64,000 bases of DNA from Pomphorhynchus laevis (lineage: Eukaryota > Acanthocephala > Palaeacanthocephala > Echinorhynchida > Pomphorhynchidae): assembly GCA_012934845.2 (NCBI GenBank), contig WNNJ02003541.1, positions 124,001 to 188,000 on the forward strand, written 5' to 3'. Positions within the stretch are counted from its first letter, which is position 1, and every line of letters begins with the position of its first letter. Both the position numbers and the translations under genes were made by a program. The notes beneath the pieces are model-generated. The model worked only from the letters and a program-made list of their open reading frames with translations, searched no databases and was not told the DNA's origin. This document shows, one piece after another, positions 45,123-54,224 of this stretch.

Positions 45123-46024
45123 TTTAAGATTTCCTACGTAATCGATTCTTTAGGGTGAGAGCTGGCACCCATCGTTCCACTCTCAGACGCGTTTACTGTG
45201 GTGTTCCGCAGGGTACCGTACTAGGACCTCTGTTGTTTATTGTGTTCCTTAACGATTTATTGTCGCGGATTCAGAGTCCCTGTCTTGCTTTTGCTGACGA
45301 CCTCAAACTATGGTCTGTAAATGATATTGATCCGCTTGGCATTTCCCTGCATGAAGACCTTAATGAAATATACCAATGGAGTGAGGCTACTGGTATGAAG
45401 ATCAATGTTGACAAATGCGGCCACATGAAATTAGGAAGGCGTTGCGATGACCGTCGTTTTCGCCTAGGAACTTCAATTCTTAATGTCGTCATGGAGTATA
45501 GGGATCTGGGTGTCATGGTGCATAGGACATTGAAATTCCGATCAAATACAGAGTTTGCCTATAGCAAGGCTTTGCGAGCTATGTACTGCGTCAAAAATAC
45601 ATTTAATCGTATTAATCCATACGTCTTCAAAAGACTTTACTGCGCTCTTGTTTGCCCATATATAGAGTACTGCGTGCAAGCAGTTTTTCAATACACTAAG
45701 AAAGAGTTCAATAGACTAGAGTCAATCCTTCGTAGAGGTTCTCGAATGTGTATGGATGGATCATATTCATATCGTGAGCGGCTTGAATTTCTAAAGATAC
45801 CATCTTTGGGTCAGAGGATATATTACCTAGACCTTGTTTCATTATGGCGAATAGTTAATGGGATAGATGGGTTTCCCTCGTGCTATGTTAAAGTTTGTTC
45901 TCAGACGCGTCGTGGCCACCCGTTGAAACTATTTAAGTTTCGCCACGGTAAAGTAGTGAGTTTGGCTAGGCTCTCACATCGAGCATTAAACGCCTGGAAC
46001 ACGTTGCCAGCCATTTGGTTATAA
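45123..46024 (+). pseudogene. LINE-A4 ORF2, 3' part: RT palm to C-terminus
   Basis: The frame resumes after LINE-C2 with a TAA at 45,126-45,128, then DFLRNRFFRVRAG, CGVPQGTVLGPLLF, FADDLKLWSVND, MKINVDKCGHMKLG, YRDLGVMVHRTLK and a C-terminal SHRALNAWNTLPA. It stays open for 289 codons to 46,024, ending slightly before the A5 C-terminus. Confidence 0.85.
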
Positions 46025-46130
46025 CTTGTAATACTAATAAATAAATATTCATTGATATTTAATGTTTTTAAACAAAATTTGTGAATAGTTTAAACAGTCA
46101 TTAGCGGCTAGTAACTAGTTACCTATAATA

Positions 46131-46750
46131 TAATATATATTATATATTTGCAGTGATTTGTTCTTTTTTGCTTGTTGATTTCTTTTTCTTTGTTTCTTAT
46201 TTTTTATTTCATTTTTTTGCAAACTGTGATCAGGCAAAATAGCCTGATCACAGCTTTGTAATAACAATAGCTTTGTAATAATAATGTCCCAACATATATG
46301 CAGTTCTTGCTTTTACAATTGTTTATTCCGCGTATTTTAAACTTTACTCCATTTCTTACGGATTTAATATTTTGATTTCGTCACTGTTTTGCACTTAAGG
46401 CATCTTTTATCACCGCACTGTGAACTCGAAGCTTCATTACGTTGAACGCTTGACGAAATATGCATTATAGATATTTTCTTGGGCATCTTAAATACAACCC
46501 TAACTTTAGAGGTTATTCTTTATGATTTATTAAGTTAAAAAATCTTAATGTAGGGTGATAGTTAGTGTGCATTGTCACAAAATTTTCGTTTTGTTTTTCT
46601 TTATATTTAACGCTTTAATACTAGAAATTCGTTTAACAGATGTTATATGTTTAATCACCATTCTTCGCGGATAACACCTTGCGAATAGCTTTATAAGCTG
46701 GTTAGCAAGTCGAAACTGTCAGCTATTTCAGCGCGTGTACGTCGCACTGA
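46131..46750. other. AT-rich spacer with a perfect hairpin
   Basis: No gene is recognised. At 46,224-46,253 CTGTGATCAGGC and its exact complement flank the loop AAAATA. A 15-bp unit AGCTTTGTAATAA(C/T)A is doubled just after the hairpin (46,252-46,283). Confidence 0.5.
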
Positions 46751-46751
46751 T

Positions 46752-47087
46752 GTGGGGAAATGCTTAAGCGATAAAAGTATCGACGAGATGGGCCAATCCT
46801 TACTTGAGATAAGTCTTGGATATAGTGACGACCCTTCTTCGCCAATCTTTTCTATGTGCGACCTTTCACTGCCCGCGACCCAGACAGTCGAGGTTGTTCA
46901 TGACTCCGATATTCGGACAGCTCCCGTCGTCAAAGACGACCATTTCGCGTTTGTCATGCATATCATGCGACTCATGTCTCCGCGACGACCATTGGCAAAT
47001 CACTCCACAACCAATCAACTGAATAATGCGTCTTTGTCTTCGAAAGTTTTTGAATTTCTATTCAAAAATACCAGCATGTATAATTAA
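46752..47087 (+). CDS. Unrecognised 111-codon frame
   Basis: The frame is Ser/Asp-rich in its first half, with no motif I know. A 68-codon frame overlaps it. It lies directly before the ankyrin remnant but in another frame, so it could be the N-terminal part of the same dead gene. Chance is equally possible. Confidence 0.2.
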   Translation: MGKCLSDKSIDEMGQSLLEISLGYSDDPSSPIFSMCDLSLPATQTVEVVHDSDIRTAPVVKDDHFAFVMHIMRLMSPRRPLANHSTTNQLNNASLSSKVFEFLFKNTSMYN

Positions 47088-47634
47088 ACAATTCAGATGA
47101 AGTTACCCCACTGATGCTTACTATAGGTTTTAAAGATTTTGAGGTGGTAATGCTCACTGCTCACGGTGGAAGTCCTAATAACGTGTACTCGGCAGGCAAT
47201 AGTTCAATTAAAAGTGTAATCTTGAGCGAAAATATAGATCTTAAGTACCTATTACAGCATGGACTAAATCCAAATTTATGCTACAATGAAGATAGCCACA
47301 GTACGCTTTTACATTTGGTTGCTCGTATGGGTAGTATTCGGCAGGTTCGACTTCTGATTGAATATAATTCAAGCTATCAAATACAGAATACAGATGGTCA
47401 AGCTGCGATTCACCTTGCAACAATGTGAGATTATGCAGAAATAGTTGAGTTTCTAATTTGATCGGGAGATGTTATGAACCGTATAGATTTTGAAAAATTG
47501 ACACCAGCTAACTACGTGAAACTATATGGAGCTATCCAAGTTGAAAAACCATTAAATGAGAACAGGGCTTTAATTCGACATGATTTATTGCTTAAACACG
47601 ATCCATCATTCAAAGAATTTGATGGAGTCGAATA
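47084..47634 (+). pseudogene. Ankyrin-repeat gene remnant
   Basis: One frame carries successive ankyrin-like units: DEVTPLMLTIGFKDFEVVM, then DLKYLLQHGLNPN, then STLLHLVARMGSIRQVRLLIE, then GQAAIHLATM-stop-DYAEIVEFLI-stop. The TPLM, LLHLVA and AAIHLAT signatures are the ankyrin consensus. Two nonsense codons (near 47,426 and 47,459) interrupt the last repeat, after which the frame continues to 47,634. Such repeats bind other proteins. No intron signal is obvious. It is not part of a LINE and may be a retro-copied or decayed host gene. Confidence 0.65.
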
Positions 47635-47756
47635 AGGATGGTTGTTTTACAAAACAATTGTTTGTTAATATTTTTTAATTATTTGACAATTAATATGTTT
47701 AATTGTAAATTTACCTTTGACACATGATTAAAATATAGCTATAATGGTCATATTTC

Positions 47757-47990
47757 TAAAATTTCGTTCATAAAGATTTCAAGGCTATCTGTGTCATCCA
47801 GCCATGCAAAAAATGTGTCATCAATATATCTGACGAAACAAAGTGGTTCTGTCATTGTATTACTACTCATCTTCAACCATAACCATATAGATGACAGCTA
47901 GTGTAGGTGCAAATAGTCTTCTTATTGCGGTTCCTAGCATTTGCATGTAATAGCGGCTATTAAATTGTAAAAAGTTGTTTCTTGATATCA
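47757..47990 (-). mobile_element. Penelope-like element RT fragment
   Basis: On the minus strand two neighbouring frames read YYMQMLGTAIRRLFAPTLA and FVRYIDDTFFAWLDD. These match the LQ-x-x-GTAMG-x-x-x-AP and RYIDDIFFIW blocks of Penelope-like reverse transcriptases. Only about 230 bp are recognisable and the piece is broken. No terminal repeats were found. Confidence 0.65.
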
Positions 47991-48160
47991 ATTTTCTTGA
48001 TATCACCTTAACATAAGTCTTGGTTATTATAATTCTTACAATAAAATATCAGTATCCGTTGTTCGTTTATAAACATATTATAAAAAAAATTTTGGTTTCT
48101 TATAAACATACACAAATTACATTCCATATTGATTTTACTTGGGAAGCATTTTACGATTAA

Positions 48161-48234
48161 TTACAATCAATCCAGTTCCTGATCAATCCAGGATTACTTA
48201 CAATCAATCCAGTTCCTGATCAATCCAGGATTAC
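48161..48234. repeat. 37-bp tandem duplication upstream of LINE-A5 ORF1
   Basis: Two identical 37-bp units start TTACAATCAATCCAGTTCC at 48,161 and 48,198. They lie in the presumed 5' UTR of LINE-A5. Confidence 0.9.
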
Positions 48235-48290
48235 TTAAACGGAACAATATAATAACATACAAGCGAATACCTCGTTGTCTCACGATTACA

Positions 48291-49508
48291 ATGACCAAAA
48301 AATATAAGAAGGGCAGAATCAATAACTCATTATCTGACGACTGTTACACTCAGTTAGAAGTAGGCTGCGATGCGCCAAACTGTGATGTGTGGAGCATTGT
48401 CAAAGTCAAGAGTAAAGATCAGGCGATATATCACTTGCGATCATTCATGTGCGGCTTTTGCAGTGCTGTTATACGAAGGGCTACGAGGAGTGAGCAAAAC
48501 AAACCTACCGATGATAATGATAATAACCAATGTACCAATTCATGTACAGACACCACAAAACAAGCCGATCAACTAGAGATCTCCCCTCACGTCCAGAGTA
48601 AAACACAACATGATAATAGCCTTTCTGTGGCTTCAACGCCAACTCGAGTGTGGAAAAGGGGACATGAGAGGTCATATACGATTACTAAGATAGTTTCTGA
48701 TGACGATTCGCACATCATTTCATCTACGCTAGAAAATTACTTGCCTCCTAAATCAGTAGTAAATGCCACAAGTTCCAACATTGAAGTTGAACCTCAATGC
48801 CGGATGGGCGACAGTGTTTTACGGACTTCATTGAATTCAAAGCATGATCTTATAAATGTTGCACCATGTGATAAGCCAATTATCGACAACAATGACACCA
48901 GTGTCCAAGCAAATTCGTCGTCCAGCTTGTGCACGTCTTCAGACAACAGATCCCCAACCCATATAGCATCGAACTTTTCCCCTACAGAAAATAGTGAAGT
49001 TCGACATGCGAAGTCGGTTGAGATAACTCGGCATCATTATGACAGGTCATATAGCGTGTTATTCAGCGAACTTACTGAGTCCAATTCCGCAAACTCACAG
49101 GAACATATGGACCATGACGTGTCTATTTTGCGTAAGGTATTATCCCATCTATTGCATGAAGGTGATGAAGAGTTAGCATCGTCTATACACGTGAAGAAGC
49201 TATTTCGGCTTGGTAAAAGAACACAAGAGAAACCAAGACTGTTGAAGGTGATATTGTCCTCTAGTGATCATGTGCGCATGTTGTTATCACGTGGATATCG
49301 TCTTAGGGGGTTGCCATTTCGTATCCTTCGTGATCTTGCGCCAGATGAGCGATTACAATTACGAAAAGCAAACATCGAATTGAGACACCGGCTTTCTCAA
49401 GGTGAGGCTAATATATGCATACGGGATTTTCGGGTTGTCAAGTGGCGTCCTGTCGTACGTTGGAAACAGTTGGCTCCTTTAACTGTCGGGACCCCTGTTT
49501 CCATGTAA
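48291..49508 (+). CDS. LINE-A5 ORF1: zinc-finger/RRM-like RNA-binding protein
   Basis: A complete 405-codon frame. Residues 26-57 form a Cx4C ... Cx2C finger (CDAPNCDVW, then FMCGFC), best described as half-PHD-like. Residues 70-245 are a Ser/Thr/Asn-rich disordered linker. Residues about 255-345 match the RRM-like block: SVLFSELTES, HMDHDVSILRKVL, KKLFRLGKR, PRLLKVILSS. The C-terminus (LRDLAPDERLQLRKAN, then ICIRDFRVVKWRPVVRW) is conserved in all LINE-A copies. In LINEs, ORF1 proteins coat the RNA and form the RNP with ORF2. The ORF2 frame starts 94 nt before the ORF1 stop codon ends. Confidence 0.85.
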   Translation: MTKKYKKGRINNSLSDDCYTQLEVGCDAPNCDVWSIVKVKSKDQAIYHLRSFMCGFCSAVIRRATRSEQNKPTDDNDNNQCTNSCTDTTKQADQLEISPHVQSKTQHDNSLSVASTPTRVWKRGHERSYTITKIVSDDDSHIISSTLENYLPPKSVVNATSSNIEVEPQCRMGDSVLRTSLNSKHDLINVAPCDKPIIDNNDTSVQANSSSSLCTSSDNRSPTHIASNFSPTENSEVRHAKSVEITRHHYDRSYSVLFSELTESNSANSQEHMDHDVSILRKVLSHLLHEGDEELASSIHVKKLFRLGKRTQEKPRLLKVILSSSDHVRMLLSRGYRLRGLPFRILRDLAPDERLQLRKANIELRHRLSQGEANICIRDFRVVKWRPVVRWKQLAPLTVGTPVSM

Positions 49509-52399
49509 ATTCAGAGAACACTGACCATTCCTTAGGGTATCTGATTGTATTTGATAGACCGTGCCTTAGTAAAACCAAAAAGGATTCCAATGCAACTCGT
49601 TGCTATTTATCGGTAGGTTATTCAAATTTACGAAGTCTTCCTGCACAACTTGTAGAGCTTCGATACCATGTTGAGGTTAATGCGTATGATATATTCTGTG
49701 TTAGTGAGTCATGGCTACATGAACACATCTTGGATGCCACTGTAAATATTCCAGGTTATCGTCTACTTCGAGGGGACAGGAGGTCCAGTATGCGAGGGGG
49801 CGGTGTTGCAGTGTACGTTCGAGAACATTTGCTAATTTCTGGCATCGATCAAGTTTGTGATCCGCAAGGCTTGTTCGAGAGTATTACCTTTCATATTGGG
49901 TATGATCGTGTTGGTATCAGTCTCTGCGTTGTATATCGCTCACCTTCTATGATCACTGATTGTAATCTTCTGAAGTCAGTATTGCGATCGATAAGTATCA
50001 GTTCTCATTTCCTTCTTCTAGGAGACTTCAACCTACCTAGATCAGATTGGCGGCAAACAATATTTGATGATGGCACCGTCGTAGAAAGAGAAATATCCCA
50101 CTTCCTCGCTGATGAACTCTTACTAGTACAACACATTCAAGAGCCCACACGATTTTCTTCCCATAATAATGATACTATACTTGACTTAGTTTTTTCCAAA
50201 CGTCTAAAAGACATAGCTCGAGTGGATTATCTTCCACCGATAGGTAACTCTGACCACTGCGTGCTATCACTACAGGTCACCCCAAACTTTAAATTCCGCC
50301 ATTTTACGGCTCCCATCGTAAAACGGGTTTGGTCAAAAGTGCTTGATGAGCAAATTTTATCTTTCTGTCAACGTCGTCCACTATCTTTAACAAATACTAA
50401 AGAAGTCTCACTAAAAGTGATTGGGGATTACCTTTTAGGTATTTCTGACGTGTTTGCACCAAAGCGTATCATCTCGCCAAATACTAAATATCCTGTTTGG
50501 TTCGATAAGGACCTGAGATTGATGTTGCGAGTACGAAATCGTCTTTGGAAGTTATCTCGTTCGCTTCCGTATTACGCCAACATTTATAGGTATCTTAGGA
50601 ACGTCTGTACTCGTATGAAAACGTTAAAACGTGATAAATTCGAATCTACAATCATCAAGGAAGTTAATCACAACCCCAAGCTATTTTGGTCATATGCTCG
50701 GCAAAACGGAACGCTCAACTCTGCAATAAAGCATGTGCACTCTGAATGTGGCTTGATTACAAATGAAAATGATATAGCTGAGACCTTCGCATCCTCGTTC
50801 TCTTTATCCACTTTACCACATTGCGATTCTCATATGATATGGTACGGGTGCTCTATCCCTCCGCGTAATGAATCCCGGCCAATTTGCGTTACTGAAATTC
50901 AAGATTATCTCAATAATATTCGTCCTTTTAGCGCAGCTGGCCTCGATAACATCTCCCCATACCTGCTCAAAGCTTTATCGAGTTACCTGGCACCATTCCT
51001 GACTATTATCTTTGATAAAATTCTGGCCACTGGCAGTGTCCCAGAAGATTGGAAAACTGCAACCGTTGTTCCTATTCCCAAAAATTTTTTTGCATCATCC
51101 TGTGGTGATTATAGGCCAATAAGCTTAACATCTTCTCTGTGCAAAGTTCTCGAACGCGCCATCAGCACTAGAGTCTACGATCATCTTGTCTCTCTTGGTA
51201 TACTATCGTCCGCTCAACATGGTTTTCGTCACTCCCGTTCTTGTTTGACGAACTTGCTTACCGCGCGCGAAACTTGGACCCAGTCGTTAAGTTTTGGTAG
51301 CTCACTCGATATAATCTTTATTGATTTTTCGAAAGCCTTCGATCGCGTCCCTCATGATGGGATGATTAGGTTGTTAGCACACTACGGAGTATCCTCTATG
51401 TAATGCAATTGGATTTGTGATTTTTTGGACGGGAGATCATTTCAGGTGAGGGTTGGCAATAGCATGTCTTCTACTAGGTTAGTTAAATCCGGAGTTCCGC
51501 AAGGTACAGTCCTTGGTCCCTTGCTTTTTATTATATTTCTCAATGATCTTCTGTTACGCATAAACAGTCCCTGCCTGGCATTCGCAGACGATGTGAAAGT
51601 GTGGTGCGATAGCATCTCAGATCCTGATGGCCGGCATCTACAACATGATCTCCAGACAATCTACGACTGGAGCAGTGCTACCGGTATGACCATAAATGTA
51701 GATAAGTGCGTTCATATGAAACTAGGCAAATGTAAATCTGATCATGAATTCTATTTAGGATGTTATAAGCTTCACAACATTTCTGTTCATAGAGACCTAG
51801 GGATTATTTTGAATAACGACCTTAAAACACGACCGAATACCGATTATATCTACGGTAAAGCCATGAAGGCCTTGTATTGTATTAAGAACACATTTAGTAA
51901 GCTACATCCAAAATTATTTAAGCATCTCTACTGTGCGTTAGTCCGTCCGCATGTGGAATACTGCATCGCATCAACTTTTCCATCCACCAAGGCTGAGATG
52001 AAAAAGACCGAGTCGATTTTACGTAGAGGAACCAAACTTTGCATTACATCTCTTTATTCTTACAATGAGCGCCTAGCTTGCTTAAAAATGCCTTCAACGG
52101 CCCAGAGGCTACTATATTTAGATATTGTAGCGATGTGGCATTTGGTTCGTGGAAAAGAGGGGTTCCCATCCAATTCGATAAAATTGAGAAATTCGAGTCG
52201 CAGAGGTCACTCCCTTACGTTATTTAAATTCCCCCATGGCAAAATAAGGAGTGTGAGTAGGCTTTCCCACCGCGCATTGAATGTTTGGAATTCGCTGCCT
52301 GAAGACGTCGTCAATGCTACTAGCAATAGACACTTCAAGAAGATGCTGCTGAAGTGGATTGTGAACTCTAATTTGGATTCGTGGATGTATTTTAATTGA
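49415..52399 (+). pseudogene. LINE-A5 ORF2: endonuclease-reverse transcriptase, one stop codon
   Basis: From ATG 49,415 (MHTGFSGCQVA, overlapping ORF1) one frame runs 995 codons with a single TAA at 51,401-51,403. The endonuclease has YSNLRSLPAQ, VSESWLHEH, LGDFNLPRSDW, TILDLVFSK and GNSDHCVLSL. The linker has YPVWFDKDLR. RT shows GLDNISPYLLKAL, DYRPISLTSSLCKVLER, IFIDFSKAFDRVPH, GVPQGTVLGPLLF and FADDVKVW. The C-terminal LSHRALNVWNSLPED follows. All catalytic residues I can judge are present. The TAA lies between motif A and motif B. It may be a simple inactivating change. Confidence 0.88.
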
Positions 52400-52474
52400 T
52401 ATTTTAAAATGTAATTTGTGAACAGTTGAAACAGCCATTTGCGGCTAGTAACTTGTACACTATAATAATAATAA

Positions 52475-52734
52475 TTCTGCTGACCATAATATAAAGTTTT
52501 TATTATAATTTTTTAAAATTATTCACACAAGGATGAATAATTCATCACATAGTTCATCACATGAATGATTATTACAAGACGACCTTCATATTCACAGGCG
52601 ATCACAAAAGTAATTCGGCATTATAATATGTGAATATAATTAGAGCTTGCCCCCGGGTCGCGAGCTATACGGCATTATATTTGTTATAATGTTTAACAAA
52701 TATAATGTTAAAAATCTTGATAACTAACTACTTA
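52475..52734 (+). repeat. Dispersed repeat R (copy 1) and hairpin before LINE-C3
   Basis: The stretch 52,592-52,690 (CACAGGCGATCAC, then TAATTCGGCATTATA, then CGCGAGCTATACGGCATTAT) recurs in opposite orientation at 57,321-57,418, just beyond the other end of LINE-C3. It runs into a hairpin with 14-bp arms, CATTATATTTGTTA at 52,673-52,686 and its complement at 52,694-52,707. No coding sequence is visible. It could be a small non-autonomous element. Confidence 0.6.
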
Positions 52735-52826
52735 CATTTCGCTCGCTACTTACAACTTACGACTACTTACAACTAACGACTACTTACAACTAACGCGAAC
52801 TACTTACAACTAACGACTTGCAGACT
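52735..52826. repeat. 17-bp tandem array in the LINE-C3 5' region
   Basis: About five imperfect units of CTACTTACAACTAACGA, some with short insertions. The place, directly upstream of ORF1, would suit a promoter or 5' UTR array. No such array was seen before LINE-C2 or C4. Confidence 0.75.
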
Positions 52827-52875
52827 AACGGAGTTTAAACACTCTTGATTATAACTAATTAATTGATATCTTATT

Positions 52876-54210
52876 ATGGCAAAGAGAAAGCTAACTAAAA
52901 ATGTCGGCCAGCAACTCAAGTCAGTCAAGGAACCTTACATCGAAAAGCAAATTGGATGGGACAACAAGAACTCCAATGTTTGAACCCACGTTGCCATTCC
53001 TTTCACTGACGAGGACAACGTTTCAAGACGGAATTTCCTCTGCGGCTTCTGTTGTGCTGCCCTCGTAGGTAAGATAATGAAGCATGGCCACTTGAACGGT
53101 GGAGACGTTTTGGAGGCTAACGAAACAGAGTTGTGCTCAATAAATGAACTTAATGATGTCTCTCGGTCGACTCAGACCGTTGTTATACATGGACAATCAA
53201 CAAACGACAAAATATCTTCCAAGCTATCGTCGTCATCCATTTGCTTACTAACTCATTCACCATCTATGAATCCCGTTCTTGAAACTTCTCACACCCTCCT
53301 CGTTTAACTACGGATAAAACTTCACTTAATCTTCATCTTCCTAACATGCAAACAGTAAAGGCATTCATCTCGTACCACATCATTTTTCCTATTCATCCCC
53401 ACATCTAAATACATCTCATACCTCTTTCTTCTCTTCACGTACTCCTTACTCTACCTCCACCGTATCACTTCTCAATAATTTACATCCTTCTGTCAAAATT
53501 ATCTCCAGTAACATCTCCGTCAACCTATTCAACAATCCACTTCTGTCACACATGCTCCAACCGTATCACCTATCAATAATTTACATCCTTCCGTCAAAAT
53601 CATCTCCAGTAACATCTCCGATCAACCGATTCAACACTCCACTCCTGTCACACATGCTCCAAACTATCTTAAATCTTCACTTAGCACCTCTGTCATTCCC
53701 ACGTTTATCTGCTCTTCTGCCTCTACCCCTACCAGGTATGTCCGTCCACCACAACGTAATCGTTTTCCTTCGCGCGATCGATGCATTATCATATCTAATT
53801 TAAAGGTTTCCGAATCTGCTTCTCCTCAATGTCGCCTCGATGATGATGTATCTGCTTTCAGGTATATCCTAGCAACCATACTTCCTGATAATAATCCATC
53901 CCGCTTCAATAATATCGCTCCTGTATCTTTGATCCGTTTAAACAAATCCACTAAATCCAATCATCTCAGTCCTCCACTCCTAAAGATTGTTTTCCGACAT
54001 AGTTCACATGCATCCTTGATACTTTCCCAACGTTTTAAACTTCTTACCAATTACTAGTCGTATCTTTCCTGACCGCTCCCCTTCTGATATTGCCCAGCTC
54101 AATTTAGCTCGCATTGAGAAACATCGACGTGAAACAAACGGTGAGTCATCTCTATCAATCCGTAAAATCAACGGAAATTTTCACGTCCTACGCACAGGCC
54201 AAAAATCAGA
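52876..54210 (+). pseudogene. LINE-C3 ORF1, broken, finger lost
   Basis: ATG 52,876 opens a frame that aligns with LINE-C4. The finger position reads GWDNKNSNV-stop-TH, with both first cysteines replaced and the Trp codon changed to TGA. The second half, FLCGFCCAALVG, is kept. A long Ser/Pro linker follows. The RRM-like block is recognisable (RCIIISNLKVSES near 53,780-53,820, RLDDDVSAFRYIL near 53,840, SLIRLNKSTK near 53,930, LLKIVFRHS near 53,980). The end reads LSIRKINGNFHVL near 54,155. Confidence 0.75.
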
Positions 54211-54224
54211 TGGCGTCCCGTCTC

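Larger units (their letters stand above)
37611..46130 (+). mobile_element. LINE-A copy A4, split by LINE-C2
   Basis: The left part (about 37,611-40,833) carries ORF1 and ORF2 up to the RT palm. The right part (45,123-46,130) carries the rest of RT and the 3' UTR. Removing LINE-C2 (40,834-45,114) and one copy of TAAGTGGA restores a continuous LINE. The 3' UTR holds the same GCGGCTAGTAACT motif as LINE-A5. The left boundary is approximate. Confidence 0.85.
48120..52474 (+). mobile_element. LINE-A copy A5, near complete
   Basis: The best preserved LINE-A has a 5' UTR with a tandem 37-bp repeat, intact ORF1 (48,291-49,508), overlapping ORF2 (49,415-52,399, one stop codon), and a 3' UTR ending with an AGCC-ATTTGC-GGCT hairpin and an (ATA)n tail near 52,461-52,473. 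The 5' boundary is approximate. The domain set and motifs place it near the CR1 group. Confidence 0.9.

Noticed and set aside
46752-47087. Confident host gene at this frame
   Set aside because: No known motif, overlapping frame on the same strand, and no link in frame to the ankyrin remnant. Listed only with low confidence.
1612-53000. TGA as a tryptophan codon
   Set aside because: TGA stands at expected Trp positions in A1, in LINE-D and in the C3 finger. But intact frames (B1, B2, A5, hAT, synthetase) use TGG for Trp and some end with TGA. TGG to TGA is a common single change, so these are decay.
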